Shown here: positions 31,764 through 41,690 of the stretch, in pieces
Layout of the letters: every line of letters begins with the position of its first letter
Numbering within the stretch: position 1 is the stretch's first letter
Origin: Lepisosteus oculatus
Taxonomy: Eukaryota > Chordata > Actinopteri > Semionotiformes > Lepisosteidae
Length of the DNA stretch: 64,000 nt
Direction of reading: 5' to 3'
NCBI RefSeq assembly: GCF_040954835.1
Contig: NC_090709.1
Span: 44,958,490-45,022,489 of the forward strand
Notes under the pieces: generated by a model
What the model was told of the DNA's origin: nothing
Databases searched by the model: none
The model's input: the letters and a program-made list of their open reading frames with translations, nothing else
Translations under genes and position numbers: made by a program

Positions 31764-32818
31764 TCACCTGCACCTCCTCTTCTTCTTCTTGTCCTTCCCG
31801 GCAGCCTGCTCCTCCTCTCCCTCGCTCTTCCTCTCCTGACCTATAGTCTCCACCGCCTCCATCAGCTCGTCCTGATCATCGCTCTCCACCGACACGCAGC
31901 TCAGGGAGTTTAAAAAGACGCACCAGCGCTTCTGAAGCAGAGACAGGAGAGTCACGTTAAGAGTCGGACTGGACACTCCAGTACATGAACACTGCACTGA
32001 GAGAGAGAGAGGGGTTCATACAGACACACAACTGGAAACTCCAGTACATGAACACTGCACTGAGAGAGAGAGAGGGGTTCATACAGACACACTGACTGGA
32101 CACTCCAGTACATGAACACTGCACTGAGAGAGAGGGGTTCATACAGACACACTGACTGGACACTGACTGGACACTGGACAAGAGTAAAGAGAGGATCAGA
32201 GCATTACCCACCTTCTAATTCTTCTGTCTCACAGGAGGTGCTGATTGGACCTCCTCCAGCTGGAGTCCGAGGAGGGAGAGAGGGGGCAGGAGAGGGACAG
32301 CACAGGGAGAGAAAGAGAGAGACAGGTGAGTCAAGTGTCCCAAGAGCACAGAGACTCTGCTGAGATCACACTCGCGGTGAGTGAGCCTGGGTGTAGCCCA
32401 CTAATACTGACCCACTGGACACCACAGGACAGAGAGGAGGAGGAGTAGAGAGACACACTGCCTGGACACCACAGGACAGAGAGGAGGAGGAGAGAGACAC
32501 ACTGCCTGGACACCACAGGACAGAGAGGAGGAGGAGAGAGACATACTGACTGGACACCACAGGACAGAAAGGAGGAGGAGAGAGACACACTGACTGGACA
32601 CCACAGGACAGAGAGGAGGAGGAGAGAGACACACTGAGGACAGAGAGGAGGAGGAGAGAGACACTGACAGACAGGGCTGAAAGAGAGAGAGACACTGAGA
32701 CCCAGGGACAGACAAGACGGCGAAACTCCACCACAGACAGGACAGGAGGCAGGGTGGGACCAGCACTGACCTTCTTCCTCTCTCCTGCCGGAGGAGCTGT
32801 CTCCACCTCCTCTTCCTC
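31764..32818 (-). pseudogene. Partial duplicate of the 1801-5820 gene (last three exons), nonsense mutation
   Basis: Exons: 32771-32818 (EEEEVETAPPAGERKK), 32212-32259 and 31764-31931 (55 codons plus TGA, starting KRWCVFLNSLSC). Splice sites are kept. In the middle exon the fifteenth codon is TAG (32215-32217), where the intact copy has AAG, so the product would stop there. Exons upstream of the first are missing and no promoter is seen. The last exon still has full length, so decay is recent or the copy is non-coding by truncation. Confidence 0.75.
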
Positions 32819-33165
32819 CTGCAAGTCAAGAGACAGGCTGAGAGAGAGACGGGCTGGTGGGACATCGGCGAACAGAGCTGAAGGCAGAGAGTCAGGGAGA
32901 CAGGCCCAGCTGGGACAACGCAGGACAGACAGAGAGACAGACAGAAAGGAAGGAGAGAGAGACAGAGATGAAGGCACAGAAAGACAGCGGGCAAAGAGAA
33001 AGATTGAGATTGAGGGACAAACAAACCGAGAGAGAGAGGAGGGAGAGAGAGAGAGACAGATCGAGGGACAGACAGACTGACAGACGGGGCTGAAAGAGAG
33101 AGACAGAGAGGCAGGGACAGACAGACAGCAGGGCGAGAGAGAGACAGAGATCGAGGGACAATAAT
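32400..33165 (-). repeat. Purine-rich (on +) intron microsatellites and ~50-bp units
   Basis: 32405-32660 is a ~50-bp tandem unit containing 'ggacaccacaggacagagag'. 32880-33160 is low-complexity (agac/gaga)n. Corresponds to the C/T-rich introns of arm A but with different copy numbers. Confidence 0.7.
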
Positions 33166-33294
33166 TTGGTTTCGAAATTTATTCTGAAAATATACAATCA
33201 TTCACTCCTGAAAAATATCGAGTTCAAATTATACATTATGTACAATATTGTAATCAACATATGGCTAATCATCAAAAATAAAAATAAAAAACTG

Positions 33295-33820
33295 TACTGG
33301 GGGACACAGCTGGCTGTGCTGCTCTGGACAGAACACACTGAGGTCCAGTTTCCACCTCCTGCAGGATCAAACTGCACCTCAACTGGCTCTCCAGTGAACA
33401 GAGGGACAGACAGAGAGGCTTCAGGCTGCAGGGTGACAGTGTCTCTGTGAGCTGAAAGACGATCAGGACAGAGGATGATATAAGAACACACTCTGTCAAG
33501 AATATAGAGCCCTCTAGTGACCCTACTGTAGACCTGCTTACCACCCACAGTGACGATCACAGTGCTGATACTGCTTCCCTTAAGGTCTCTCTCTGTGTAG
33601 TTGCCCTGATCAGCTGGAGTGAGGGAGCGGAGTGTCAGAGAGCTGTTCTGCACTGACACTCACTGTTCGTACCTGGGGCCAGGGAGCCCTGCGCTGCTCA
33701 GTAAGACTATACGAGACTGGACAGATCCTGCAGGATCAAACAGCACCTCCACTGGACCAGCAGTGTGGAGAGGGAGAGAGAGAGAGGCACCAGGCTGCAG
33801 GCTATGGACTTCCGAGTGAG
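33295..33820 (-). pseudogene. Two Ig-like exons of a surface receptor, broken
   Basis: Exon 1 (33542-33820) has a TTTTCAG acceptor and GTAAGC donor. It reads LQPGASLSLPLH near the start and SLTLRSLTPADQGNY near the end, the D-x-G-x-Y signature of an Ig V-type domain. An in-frame TGA at 33660-33662 splits it. Exon 2 starts at 33451 after CTTTCAG and reads DTVTLQPEASLSVPLF; it runs into foreign sequence near 33295. The usual B- and F-strand cysteines are missing in exon 1, as in the first domain of CD2/SLAM-family proteins; that family link is inference. The 5' part of exon 1 recurs inverted at 16703-16995. Confidence 0.6.
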
Positions 33821-34183
33821 CTGAAAAGGGACAGGTAGAAACATGTTGAATATTTAGTTTTACAACAATACCTTGAGTTTGGACTGCGATCAGCTTCATT
33901 TTGTATTTCAGCTGTGAAAATGCAATTTCAAAAATGCACGCCCCAGTCATGTTAGGTTCAAGTTACAGTTGCATCACAACTCAATACATTTGCAATTCAC
34001 TTCAAATGTTGTTTTTGTTTGATCCAGTCTGTCCTCACCTAAAGGAGATACTTACTTTTAACACCTTTTATTTCTTTTGGGAGGTTAACTGGCTTCTGAG
34101 ATAATTGTTCCTGGTGTTTGTGCTGTGTATGCCTTGCAATGGAGGGGTGAGAAAAAATTGACTTATTACATTATAATGAATAA

Positions 34184-34645
34184 TAATTGCTTACACTTAT
34201 ATAGTGCTTTTCTGGACACTCCACTCAAAGCGCTTTCCAGGACATGGGGACTCCCCTCCACCACCACAAATGTGCAGCATCCACCTGGATGATGCGACAG
34301 CAGCCATAGTGCACCAGAACGCTCCCCACACACCAGCTATCAGTGGGGAGGAGAGTAATGAAGCCAATTCATAAATGGGGGTTATTAGGAGGCCATGATT
34401 GGTAAGGGCCAATGGGAAATTTGGCCAGGACACCGGGGTTACACCCCTACTCTTTTCGAGAAACACCCTGGGATTTTTAATGACCACAGAGAGTCAGGAC
34501 CTCGGTTTTACGTCTCATCCGAAGGACGGCGCCAGTTTACAGTCCAGTGTCCACATCACTAGACTGGGGCATTAGGACCCACACAGACCGCAGGGTGAGC
34601 ACCCCCTGCTGGCCCCATTAACACCTCTTCCAGCAGCCACCTTAG
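34184..34645 (+). repeat. Dispersed ~460-bp repeat, copy 4
   Basis: Starts 'aataattgcttacacttata', with 'actccactcaaagcgctttc', 'agagagtcaggacctcggtt', and ends 'aacacctcttccagcagcca'. Near full length, like 11056-11520. Confidence 0.85.
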
Positions 34646-35380
34646 TTATTATTGTCGAGAAAGAAAGAATATTAGGAACATGAAAAGGCTGAATGTCTTA
34701 AATGCATTTTTTATACTGAAACAGAGAGGCACACACACGTCATTACAAACACACACCCGCACAGAGACGTCCTCAAGCGCCTTGTTCACAATTATGGGCT
34801 CCAACAGGAACAAAAAACGCCAGCCTGACAACTCGAGCATTCAAACCAAGAACCCAAACGTTGGCAGCCTGTGCAGAAAAGCATGAAGAACCACAAGCCT
34901 TCTCTTTTGGGAGGAAAAGCACACAGTCCCTCCCTCACACTCCTGATTTCCTTAAATAGCTCATTCTTCATCTCTGGCTCCTACATACAGTATAGCAGCA
35001 CTCAGTCTGCTTTGAATAAGTCATAAGTCCAAGATTTGTTTTATCTGTTCCTCTTGTCTAGGCCTAGAGCTGCTTTTCATAAAAGAGCTGTTTGCATAAA
35101 TAGCTAGGGTTACAGCTGAAGACACCAGCTTCATCCCCCAGTGTGTTATACGTCGGGAGCAAGAGAAGAGGGCCAGGCCGTGCCTTTTCATAGATTTTTC
35201 TTCTGAAAAGTCGGGTTCTCGGAGGCAGATTTAGCCCCTCATGCATTGTAGAGATAGACAGGCGCTCACAGCTAGAGAGATAGACACAGTTAGAGCTGCA
35301 CCTTCACACAGAGTCAGACCCGTACAGAGACGTCCTCTTGTTTAAACAAATACACAAACCTGATGGTGCTCACAATGATC
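34646..35380. other. Intergenic, no gene seen
   Basis: Short open frames on both strands lack recognisable domains. No RNA gene found. Confidence 0.45.
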
Positions 35381-35382
35381 CA

Positions 35383-35383
<1 letters not shown>

Positions 35384-35419
<36 letters not shown>
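35384..35419 (+). repeat. (AC)18 microsatellite
   Basis: Uninterrupted AC dinucleotides followed by gtgacatcag. Confidence 0.95.
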
Positions 35420-35422
<3 letters not shown>

Positions 35423-35589
35423 ACATCAGCAGTCACTCTCGCACACTGGACCCCAGCTCAGTCCTCACCTCCAGCTCCTGTGAACCGCTTCGAACAAACT
35501 GCATGAAGAAAATTAGGTTGCGTTCCGGTAGCAGGCCATCCTGGGCACCAGTGTGAGTTACACACTCATTTGTAAAAGCCCTTCCGCAT

Positions 35590-35720
35590 CGTCGGGCATG
35601 CTTCACAGTGCCGGACCTGGGGTGTGGGTGCTGTCTGTGTGGAGTTTGCATGTTCTCTCCCTGGTCTGTGGGGGTTTCCTCCAGGTGCTCCAGTTTCCAC
35701 CCACAGTCCAGGGACAGGCT
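35590..35720 (-). repeat. Fragment of the 47035-47400 dispersed element
   Basis: 'gtgtggagtttgcatgttct' and 'gggtttcctccaggtgctcc' are the reverse complement of the conserved 'gagaacatgtaaac...' segment of that element. Confidence 0.6.
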
Positions 35721-35954
35721 GCCACTTTCACTGGGCAGTGCACCGTCGCTGTGGCAGCATGGTGGGTCGGATCTGATTTCGGTCTTTATTTCCTTTTTTA
35801 GAGATCCTGTAACCAGGACCTGTTCACTGCCACGACGGACAGGGAAGCACGTCATCACTGGACATCCTCTTACCTCCTGTGGCAAAGGGCAGCTGATGAA
35901 GCTTTGTGCTCGCCGGATCATGGCAATCGCCACTCCACCCTGATCCTGGCTCAG

Positions 35955-36285
35955 CACAGGGCACCTGGGTTCACTCCCTTCAGACTAAAGAGACTCAGTT
36001 TCTTCAATCTGTCAGTGTGAGACACCCCCTTCAGACTAAAGAGACTCAGTTCCTCCGGCCTGTCAGTGTGAGACACTCCCTTCAGAGTAAAGAGACTCAG
36101 TTCCTCCGGCCTGTCAGTGTGAGACACTCCCTTCAGACTAAAGAGACTCAGTTTCTTCAATCTGTCAGTGTGAGGCACTCCCTTCAGACTAAAGAGACTC
36201 AGTTCCTCCGGCCTGTCAGTGTGAGACACTCCCTTCAGACTAAAGAGACTCAGTTTCTTCAATCTGTCAGTGTGGGACGCCTACA
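35955..36285 (+). repeat. 51-bp minisatellite (ttcagactaaagagactcag), ~6 units
   Basis: The 51-bp unit is a multiple of 3. The - strand is therefore one open frame of a 17-residue repeat (SHTDRPEELSLFSLKGV). No start context or flanking exon supports translation. Confidence 0.9.
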
Positions 36286-36575
36286 CCAGCTTCGAACGCC
36301 TGTACACAATACCGCGGACCGCCTGCCAGACCAAATTCTGGGCTTACAGCAAACCACCCATTACATACACCGGTGTCTTCCCCGGGCCAGAGGAATTCAG
36401 GAACTCACGTTTACGCCGTCATCTCAGGCGATTCTCGCAGGGAGCAGAGATTTCCCAATCGATCAGAGAGAGTCGGGACTTTTTTTTTTTAAAAAGAGGA
36501 GTCCTTACCTCTTAGTAATGTGAGCGCTGACCGTCTCTCCTGCGGATGGGAAGTTCTGCGCCTTCTGGAGCATCC
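36286..36575. other. Short segment between minisatellite and LTR
   Basis: Open on + from 36270 to about 36515 (reads WDAYTSFERLYTIPRTACQ) but not recognised. It could be the interior of the LTR element to its right, on the - strand. Confidence 0.3.
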
Positions 36576-36965
36576 GCCGACTACGCCAAATTTGTTGTAA
36601 CAGAAGGAATAAGGTTCTGGATCCCGAGATGAAGTAAAACAGATGAGTGTATTGCATGCAAGGAACAATAAAGCCGAAGTCTTGTTTCCCGCAAGAAACA
36701 ACAAAACCGAAGTATTGTTCGATGTGCCGGTACAAACTTTTAGGTTATATAGTCCTTCCTTGCTGCTTCAGACGTCATTCGGTGTTATGGTAAGGGGGGG
36801 TCATGATATTTGGCCAGTTAAGAGACCCTGGCCAAATGGTCAGTTTAAGATTATGCCCCCTCGCATCTGGAATCCTTATCAGTTAACCCCCTTTCCTGCC
36901 ATAAACCCCTGTTGCTTAGAAGTCTAATTTTCAGGCAGAAATGACTTAAGTTAACCCTTTTTACA
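36576..36965 (-). mobile_element. LTR plus primer site of a tRNA-Ser-primed retroelement
   Basis: On the - strand an LTR-like unit runs TGTAAAAAGGG (36965) to TTACAACA (36593), with TATATAA near 36750-36758 and AATAAGG-type sequence near its end. Next comes TGGCGTAGTCGGC (36588-36576), which matches the first 13 nt of the primer site for tRNA-Ser(AGA). Only a little interior remains. The LTR edges are proposed from TG...CA and the primer site. Confidence 0.5.
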
Positions 36966-37275
36966 TCTTGTCTCTTACTTCAGCCCTCTTCCATTTGCTA
37001 GTTCAAAGTTGTACAACCCATTTGTATCTGCTAGGCGGCGCAGTCGTCGTGCACAAAGAACACTTTGAAAAGCGTCAAAGGCAAGTCATTCCGAGTTGGT
37101 CGTTTGTGTTTTCCGTTCAGACGCGAAATGCTGAAATGATCTCTCGGCTCCTCGGTTGTCATTTCTGCTCCGTAAAGGAATCACAGCACGCGTCGGCTTC
37201 CAGCACGGTGGGTCGGGACACGATGCCGGGGGTCGGAGAGAGCGATGTCTTCCTCATTAGTATAGGACCTGTCAC

Positions 37276-37320
37276 CTGTCCCCACCTGTCACGCGGGAGA
37301 CTGGGGTGCATCAGGACGCG
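37276..37320 (+). pseudogene. tRNA-Asp-like fragment
   Basis: 'cacctgtcacgcgggagact' followed by 'ggggtgcatc' matches the anticodon arm and start of the T arm of tRNA-Asp(GTC). The 5' half is not recognisable. Confidence 0.45.
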
Positions 37321-37459
37321 CCTTGAAGTGAAAGCAGGATGCGCTGTGACATGCACTGTGCAGATCCCGCCACACTAAGAGGTGGGTCCAGTGGGTCTGT
37401 TCGATCACAGCGCTAGGCGAATCCCCAATCCCCTTTTGTGCCTGGCGACAAAAGATGTC

Positions 37460-37532
37460 TGTATCTGCCCGGTTTCGAACCGGGGACCTTGTGCGTGTGA
37501 GACGAACGTGATAACCACTACACTACGGAAAC
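37460..37532 (-). tRNA. tRNA-Val(CAC)
   Basis: The reverse complement starts GTTTCCGTAGTGTAGTGGTT, with anticodon CAC and T arm CCCGGTTCGAAACCGGG. Internal A and B boxes are intact. The acceptor stem has two mismatches (positions 3-70 and 6-67), unlike the perfect Val gene at 38873, so reduced function or early decay is possible. Confidence 0.75.
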
Positions 37533-37962
37533 GGTGGTAAGACGTGCCCAGCGGCCCAGCCCTGAGCTTCGCCAATGCGATTCAGCTGCTTCCAGTGCCT
37601 TTATTGGAGTGCGCTGATGGACCGTGCTCTCACTCCAGAGACCAGCACGCCTGTCATGGACGGAGCAGGAAAGGCGGCGCCACATTCTACAGCCCTCTCA
37701 ACGCAATCGACGAAATCGGGCTACTGAAGTGGAGAAAATCGCCTCTCCAGAAAGTGCATATATCATCTTGGAGACTATAAATCCTATTGCCGAAGGTCAG
37801 CCCTGTCTACCAGAGTAACCCTCCCACAGCGATGATCAGCTCGTCTCACACGCGAGAAGTTTCGGTTGGAAACAAGCGCCCCCACTTCTCGCACGTTTTG
37901 CACGTTCGAGTAGTTTTAATGCGGCTCTTTCGTACACGGTGCTGATCTTTTGGAAAGCAGGA

Positions 37963-38027
37963 GGCAAAACCGAGTCGAACCGCCTGGGTGAAAACCAGGA
38001 ACCCTGACCGCTAGACTATATGGCAGC
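37963..38027 (-). pseudogene. tRNA-Glu(TTC)-like pseudogene
   Basis: The reverse complement contains 'tagtctagcggtcagggttc' and 'ctggttttcacccaggcgg', the D and anticodon arms of tRNA-Glu(TTC). It then goes directly to GTTCGACT, lacking the 5' strand of the T stem. The acceptor does not pair. Confidence 0.65.
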
Positions 38028-38226
38028 GAACAACCATGCTGTTCCCGGCATCAAGCAAGCAAACTACATAAATATGAGAAAACACGCAAGAGAGTTGTCA
38101 CTCAGAGTGTCGAAGGGTCGATGTATACTGGGGCTCAGTTGAAATGCAACGTCAGGACTTTTCCGAATTATGTCACACGAAGAGAGCACAGCCCTTTCCG
38201 CCCTGCCGCGTGTGTCTCGGTAACTC

Positions 38227-38298
38227 GCTGTGATCGTATAGTGGTCAGTACTTTGCGTTGTGGCCGCAACAACCCCGGTTCGAATCCGGGTCACGGCA
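38227..38298 (+). tRNA. tRNA-His(GTG)
   Basis: GCTGTGATCGTATAGTGGTC opens the gene. The anticodon loop has TTGTGGC, the T arm is CCCCGGTTCGAATCCGGG, and the acceptor 3' strand TCACGGC pairs with GCTGTGA with one G-T wobble. All arms fold. Probably functional. Confidence 0.88.
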
Positions 38299-38544
38299 GA
38301 ATAGGGGCGTCTGCTTTTACTACTCGCACGAATGAAGGCAAAAAAAAGCCAATCGACTTGAACGAATGGCGCTTTACAGAGGAGTACTGCCTGACTGGAT
38401 CGTTGATGAACGACAGAGGCCACTCCGACCTCTTCTCGGTTTTCTTCAATGACTTACTAAGGATCTTCTTCACATTCGCCCACGCAGGGGAAGCCAGTTA
38501 CACCAAAGCAAACGCAGGAAAGTGCATTTCAAGCAGAGACCAGG

Positions 38545-38640
38545 AGGGACTTGTTTACACCGAGAGTGGGCGGAGAATGGAACAATGCGCCCAGCCCTGT
38601 TGCTGGAGCCGATTCTTGATGAGCTCTTGGGCTCACTAAG
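38545..38640 (+). repeat. Single diverged copy of the ~120-bp repeat
   Basis: 'gacttgtttacaccgagagt', 'cgcccagccctgttgctgga' and 'gccgattcttgatgagctc' follow the order of the unit at 1240-1760, with changes. Confidence 0.55.
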
Positions 38641-38872
38641 AGGCCCCCGCTGGATGCTAATCTTTCTGTTGTTCTTGCAGGTCCTGCGCTGCTTTTGAGC
38701 CGACAGAGCTCGTCCTGGTCTGTCGGCACAGCCCAATTGCAAATGATCGGCTCCGCGTACAGAAGGAACGTGCGTTTGGTACAAGAGTGCACGAAGGCAC
38801 CGGAAATACATTGGGAACAAATGACCGGTCGCTCAAGACCTCTGTGAAGTACAGGAGCGTGCAAAACAAGGC

Positions 38873-38945
38873 TGTTTCCGCCCGGTCTCGAACCGGGGAC
38901 CTTTCGCGTGTTAGGCGAACGTGATAGCCGCTACACTACGGAAAC
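38873..38945 (-). tRNA. tRNA-Val(AAC)
   Basis: The acceptor stem GTTTCCG:CGGAAAC pairs perfectly. The D arm is TAGTGTAGCGGCTA, the anticodon loop contains TAACAC (AAC), and the T arm is CCCCGGTTCGAGACCGGG. Probably functional. Confidence 0.9.
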
Positions 38946-39054
38946 CTGCAGGGACCGCTGCTGGTGTCTTGCTTGCGTTTCGGGCTGAGAAAGGGACGCG
39001 TCACTTTAGGAAGGGGGCGCTGGAGAGAGGAACAAAGGGCGCGATGAAACAAAA

Positions 39055-39127
39055 TGCCGAAACCCGGGATCGAACCAGGGACCTTTAGATCTTCAGTCTA
39101 ACGCTCTCCCAACTGAGCTATTTCGGC
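39055..39127 (-). tRNA. tRNA-Phe(GAA)
   Basis: The reverse complement reads GCCGAAATAGCTCAGTTGGG at the 5' end, with anticodon loop CTGAAGA (GAA) and T arm CCTGGTTCGATCCCGGG. Acceptor GCCGAAA:TTTCGGC is perfect. Probably functional. Confidence 0.92.
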
Positions 39128-40205
39128 GGTGTGCAAAGCCCACAGCCACCTGCTCCAGCCTTCCTGTGTTGTGGCATGAGCGCACCAAGAGTAGCGGGAG
39201 AGTGTTGCAAGAACGTCACTCAGAAGGAAAGCCACCCAGCTGCGCCCTCTGAGCTCTGTCCAGCGCATCTTCCTCGCATGGACTCCTGCCTGCGACGGGC
39301 AGGAAACAATTAGCAAGAACAGAACGACACCCCATGGGTGTCTCATGACCGCACCTTAGGTTGTGACACGTGCAGGTGTGAGGGGTTGCCGGGCTACTTT
39401 GGAGCAGAGCTTGGGCGGAGGGGGGGCGGGAAAGCAGACAAAGAGGTGACACCTCAAGGTCTGCACGATCACAGCTCTCCGCCGCCCCAGGCTTCCGCTC
39501 GATAAGCTACTGGACACACCCGCCCCTCCTCACACAGACCGTGGAAAAGCCCCCGAGTGGGAGGGCTCGCTCTTCCTCCCAGGAGCTCTTGGACACGACG
39601 CACAGACAGGGCGGGGGGAGCTGCCGCCAGCAAACACGGCTCCAGGCAGGACTCCACTCCGCAGGAGCCGCAGAGCAGAGGAGATGAGGGCAGCTTAGCT
39701 CCTGTGCAGAGACCTGAGCTGTTGTTGCTGTGGATGCTGTCTTTTCTGCACTTGGGGTAGGAGTGAATGTTGAGTTGCCCTTAGAAATGAAGCAGAGCAC
39801 TTCAACGGCACGGGTGTGTGTGTGTGTGCGCCCTGGTGATTCTGGGAGACAGATCGAACCTGGGCTGTGGTTTAAATGCTATTGGTTTTTGAACAGAATA
39901 CCCTTATCCCAGTGCATTGTGCCACATTAAATAAACGCACGAGAAAAAGAGATTCAGAAATCAAAGCTGTGTCGGTGTTCTGTGTAAAAAATCGGTTTGA
40001 ACATCACGGGAGCTGTTTTTAATAAGCTGTTGAGTAAAGAATATTGTAGCATTTACAGGTTCTTTTCAGAACAAAGGACGAGTGGAGACGCAATTAACAA
40101 ACAAGCTCTTTGTTATTAATACTTACACTTTGTTATGAACACTACCATTAAAACTACCAGTTGTTCTCTCACTAATGTTAAAATGAATACACTAGTAGTA
40201 GTATT
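39128..40205. other. Intergenic, GC-rich then AT-rich, no gene seen
   Basis: 39130-39730 is GC-rich with open frames on both strands that match nothing known to me. A (GT)n stretch lies near 39820. The remainder is AT-rich. Confidence 0.45.
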
Positions 40206-40209
40206 AGTT

Positions 40210-40700
40210 GCTGCCCGTGACGTCACATACACTCTCTGTGACGAATGCAAGACACCTAGACACATACAGTGACGTGCCGGCTGTTGCCGTGGTTACCATA
40301 CTTATGATTTATAAACACTGGAAAAAATGCATTTAAACGGTTACTTACATACATTTATCAACTTGGAATATAATTTTCTAGCTCTAGGATAGAGTTACCT
40401 AAATAATAATATGAATAATCATTGTTTAATTTCAGATTGAACATTATTAACACTAAACGCACTATGGTAATTGATCGATACTGTCTTTATTGACTGTTTT
40501 CTAGATATTTAAACAGGGTCAAGAAAAGAATCAGTATTCGCCAATCAGTGAAGTTAATCGATTATTCTATGGTCCTTCAGTTGAATAAATTGGTTGTCGA
40601 TACATAAGTGATCAATAATTCTCCTCTGTGCGCTCCTCGCGCCTTCCACGTTCTCGCTCTCTGATCCCGGCGCTCTGGCTGGTGTCTGTGACGTCACAGC
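40210..40700. promoter_or_regulatory. CRE and RFX-like motif cluster
   Basis: TGACGTCA occurs at 40218-40225 and 40689-40696, and GTTGCCGTGGTTAC (40283-40296) is one base from an RFX X-box. The 40620-40700 stretch is CpG-rich. A distal regulatory element or orphan promoter is possible; no adjacent exon was found. Confidence 0.3.
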
Positions 40701-41690
40701 GCTCTTTCTGACAAAGCAGAGCTGGAGGAAACTCCTGTCCGGAGCCCGGGGGGCTTTTCTTACAGATATAAAATCTCCCCCCCCCAAAAAAAACACACCA
40801 GACTGTGAAGAGAAGCGAATCATCACAGTTGGAGAAGGAGAGCGACAAACCTAGGAATAAAATTCATTAAACAGAAAAAAAAAGTTTACATCGCAGATTA
40901 TTGCGTTACAAAGCGTACCCGTGTGGAGCAGTAGAGGACAAGCACGAGTCCCTGAAATAAGCGCTTTTAAGAGTTTTACACGAATCTTCAGAGTAAAGAA
41001 GCCAGGAGGATCAGACTCCTGATCCTGGAGGTTAAAATGTGTATCCTGGTTTTATTTCCACCCAGCTCTCAGTTCCATTAGTGGTCTGATGATTTAATTT
41101 AACTGTAAAACTGTTACCAGACTTAATCTAAATTGTAAATTTATAAGACTGGCTACTAATAATAAATATACTGATCAAAGTGTCAATACTGGTGTTTATA
41201 AAATAAATACTGTAGCATTTGCAGGTTCAAACACAGGATATACACACACATGAGGAGACTGACGGAACACGTACACATAGTTAGGGTGGTAATTACCTAA
41301 CAACACACTATACTTTTACAAGACTACACAGGGCACTAGAACTACTAGGACATTATTTACACAGGTAGGGTCAGCCGCTGGTCATCGTGCTGACCCTCAG
41401 ACTCTCCCAGGCTACCACTCCCAGCAGAGTTACACTCAGACTAAAAGCAGGGCTATTTACCCATGCCAATAAACCTAAATAATCACCTCTATCAAAGGGG
41501 ATTACTCCCATGAGCATCTTTTATAGCAATACAATCCCAACAGGAGCTCTGATTATTATTTGTGGCTGACTGATAAAGTATTGATTCCATATCCCCATTT
41601 ATAAAAGTAAAACTCCTTACACTTAACAGGTATATATATAATAATGTTCACTTAGTCTCTGGTGCAGTGGTTCGGTGTCAGCGCAATGCG
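40701..41690. other. AT-rich intergenic, no gene seen
   Basis: Includes 'tgtagcatttgcaggttcaa' at about 41212, echoing 'tgtagcatttacaggttctt' at 40046. These are possibly edges of LTR fragments. No coding sequence recognised. Confidence 0.4.

Larger units (their letters stand above)
29898..33165 (-). repeat. Arm B of the inverted duplication (partner 4700-7107)
   Basis: Contains the ~430-bp repeat, the gene tail with TTTATT at 30711-30716, the ~30-bp minisatellite, and three exons with their introns in reverse order. It ends near 33165, where AT-rich sequence attached to Ig-like exons begins. Confidence 0.8.

Noticed and set aside
33660..33950. - strand frame and its twin at 16805-17026 starting MTGACIFEIAFSQ as a signal-peptide protein
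   Set aside because: The N-terminal part is intron sequence upstream of a TTTTCAG acceptor; only the part after the acceptor resembles an Ig exon.
34680..34886. Small + strand frame as a peptide gene
   Set aside because: No signal peptide, no conserved motif, no splice context.
35951..36262. 103-codon - strand frame of a 17-residue repeat
   Set aside because: It follows from a 51-bp minisatellite whose unit is a multiple of three; no flanking coding sequence.
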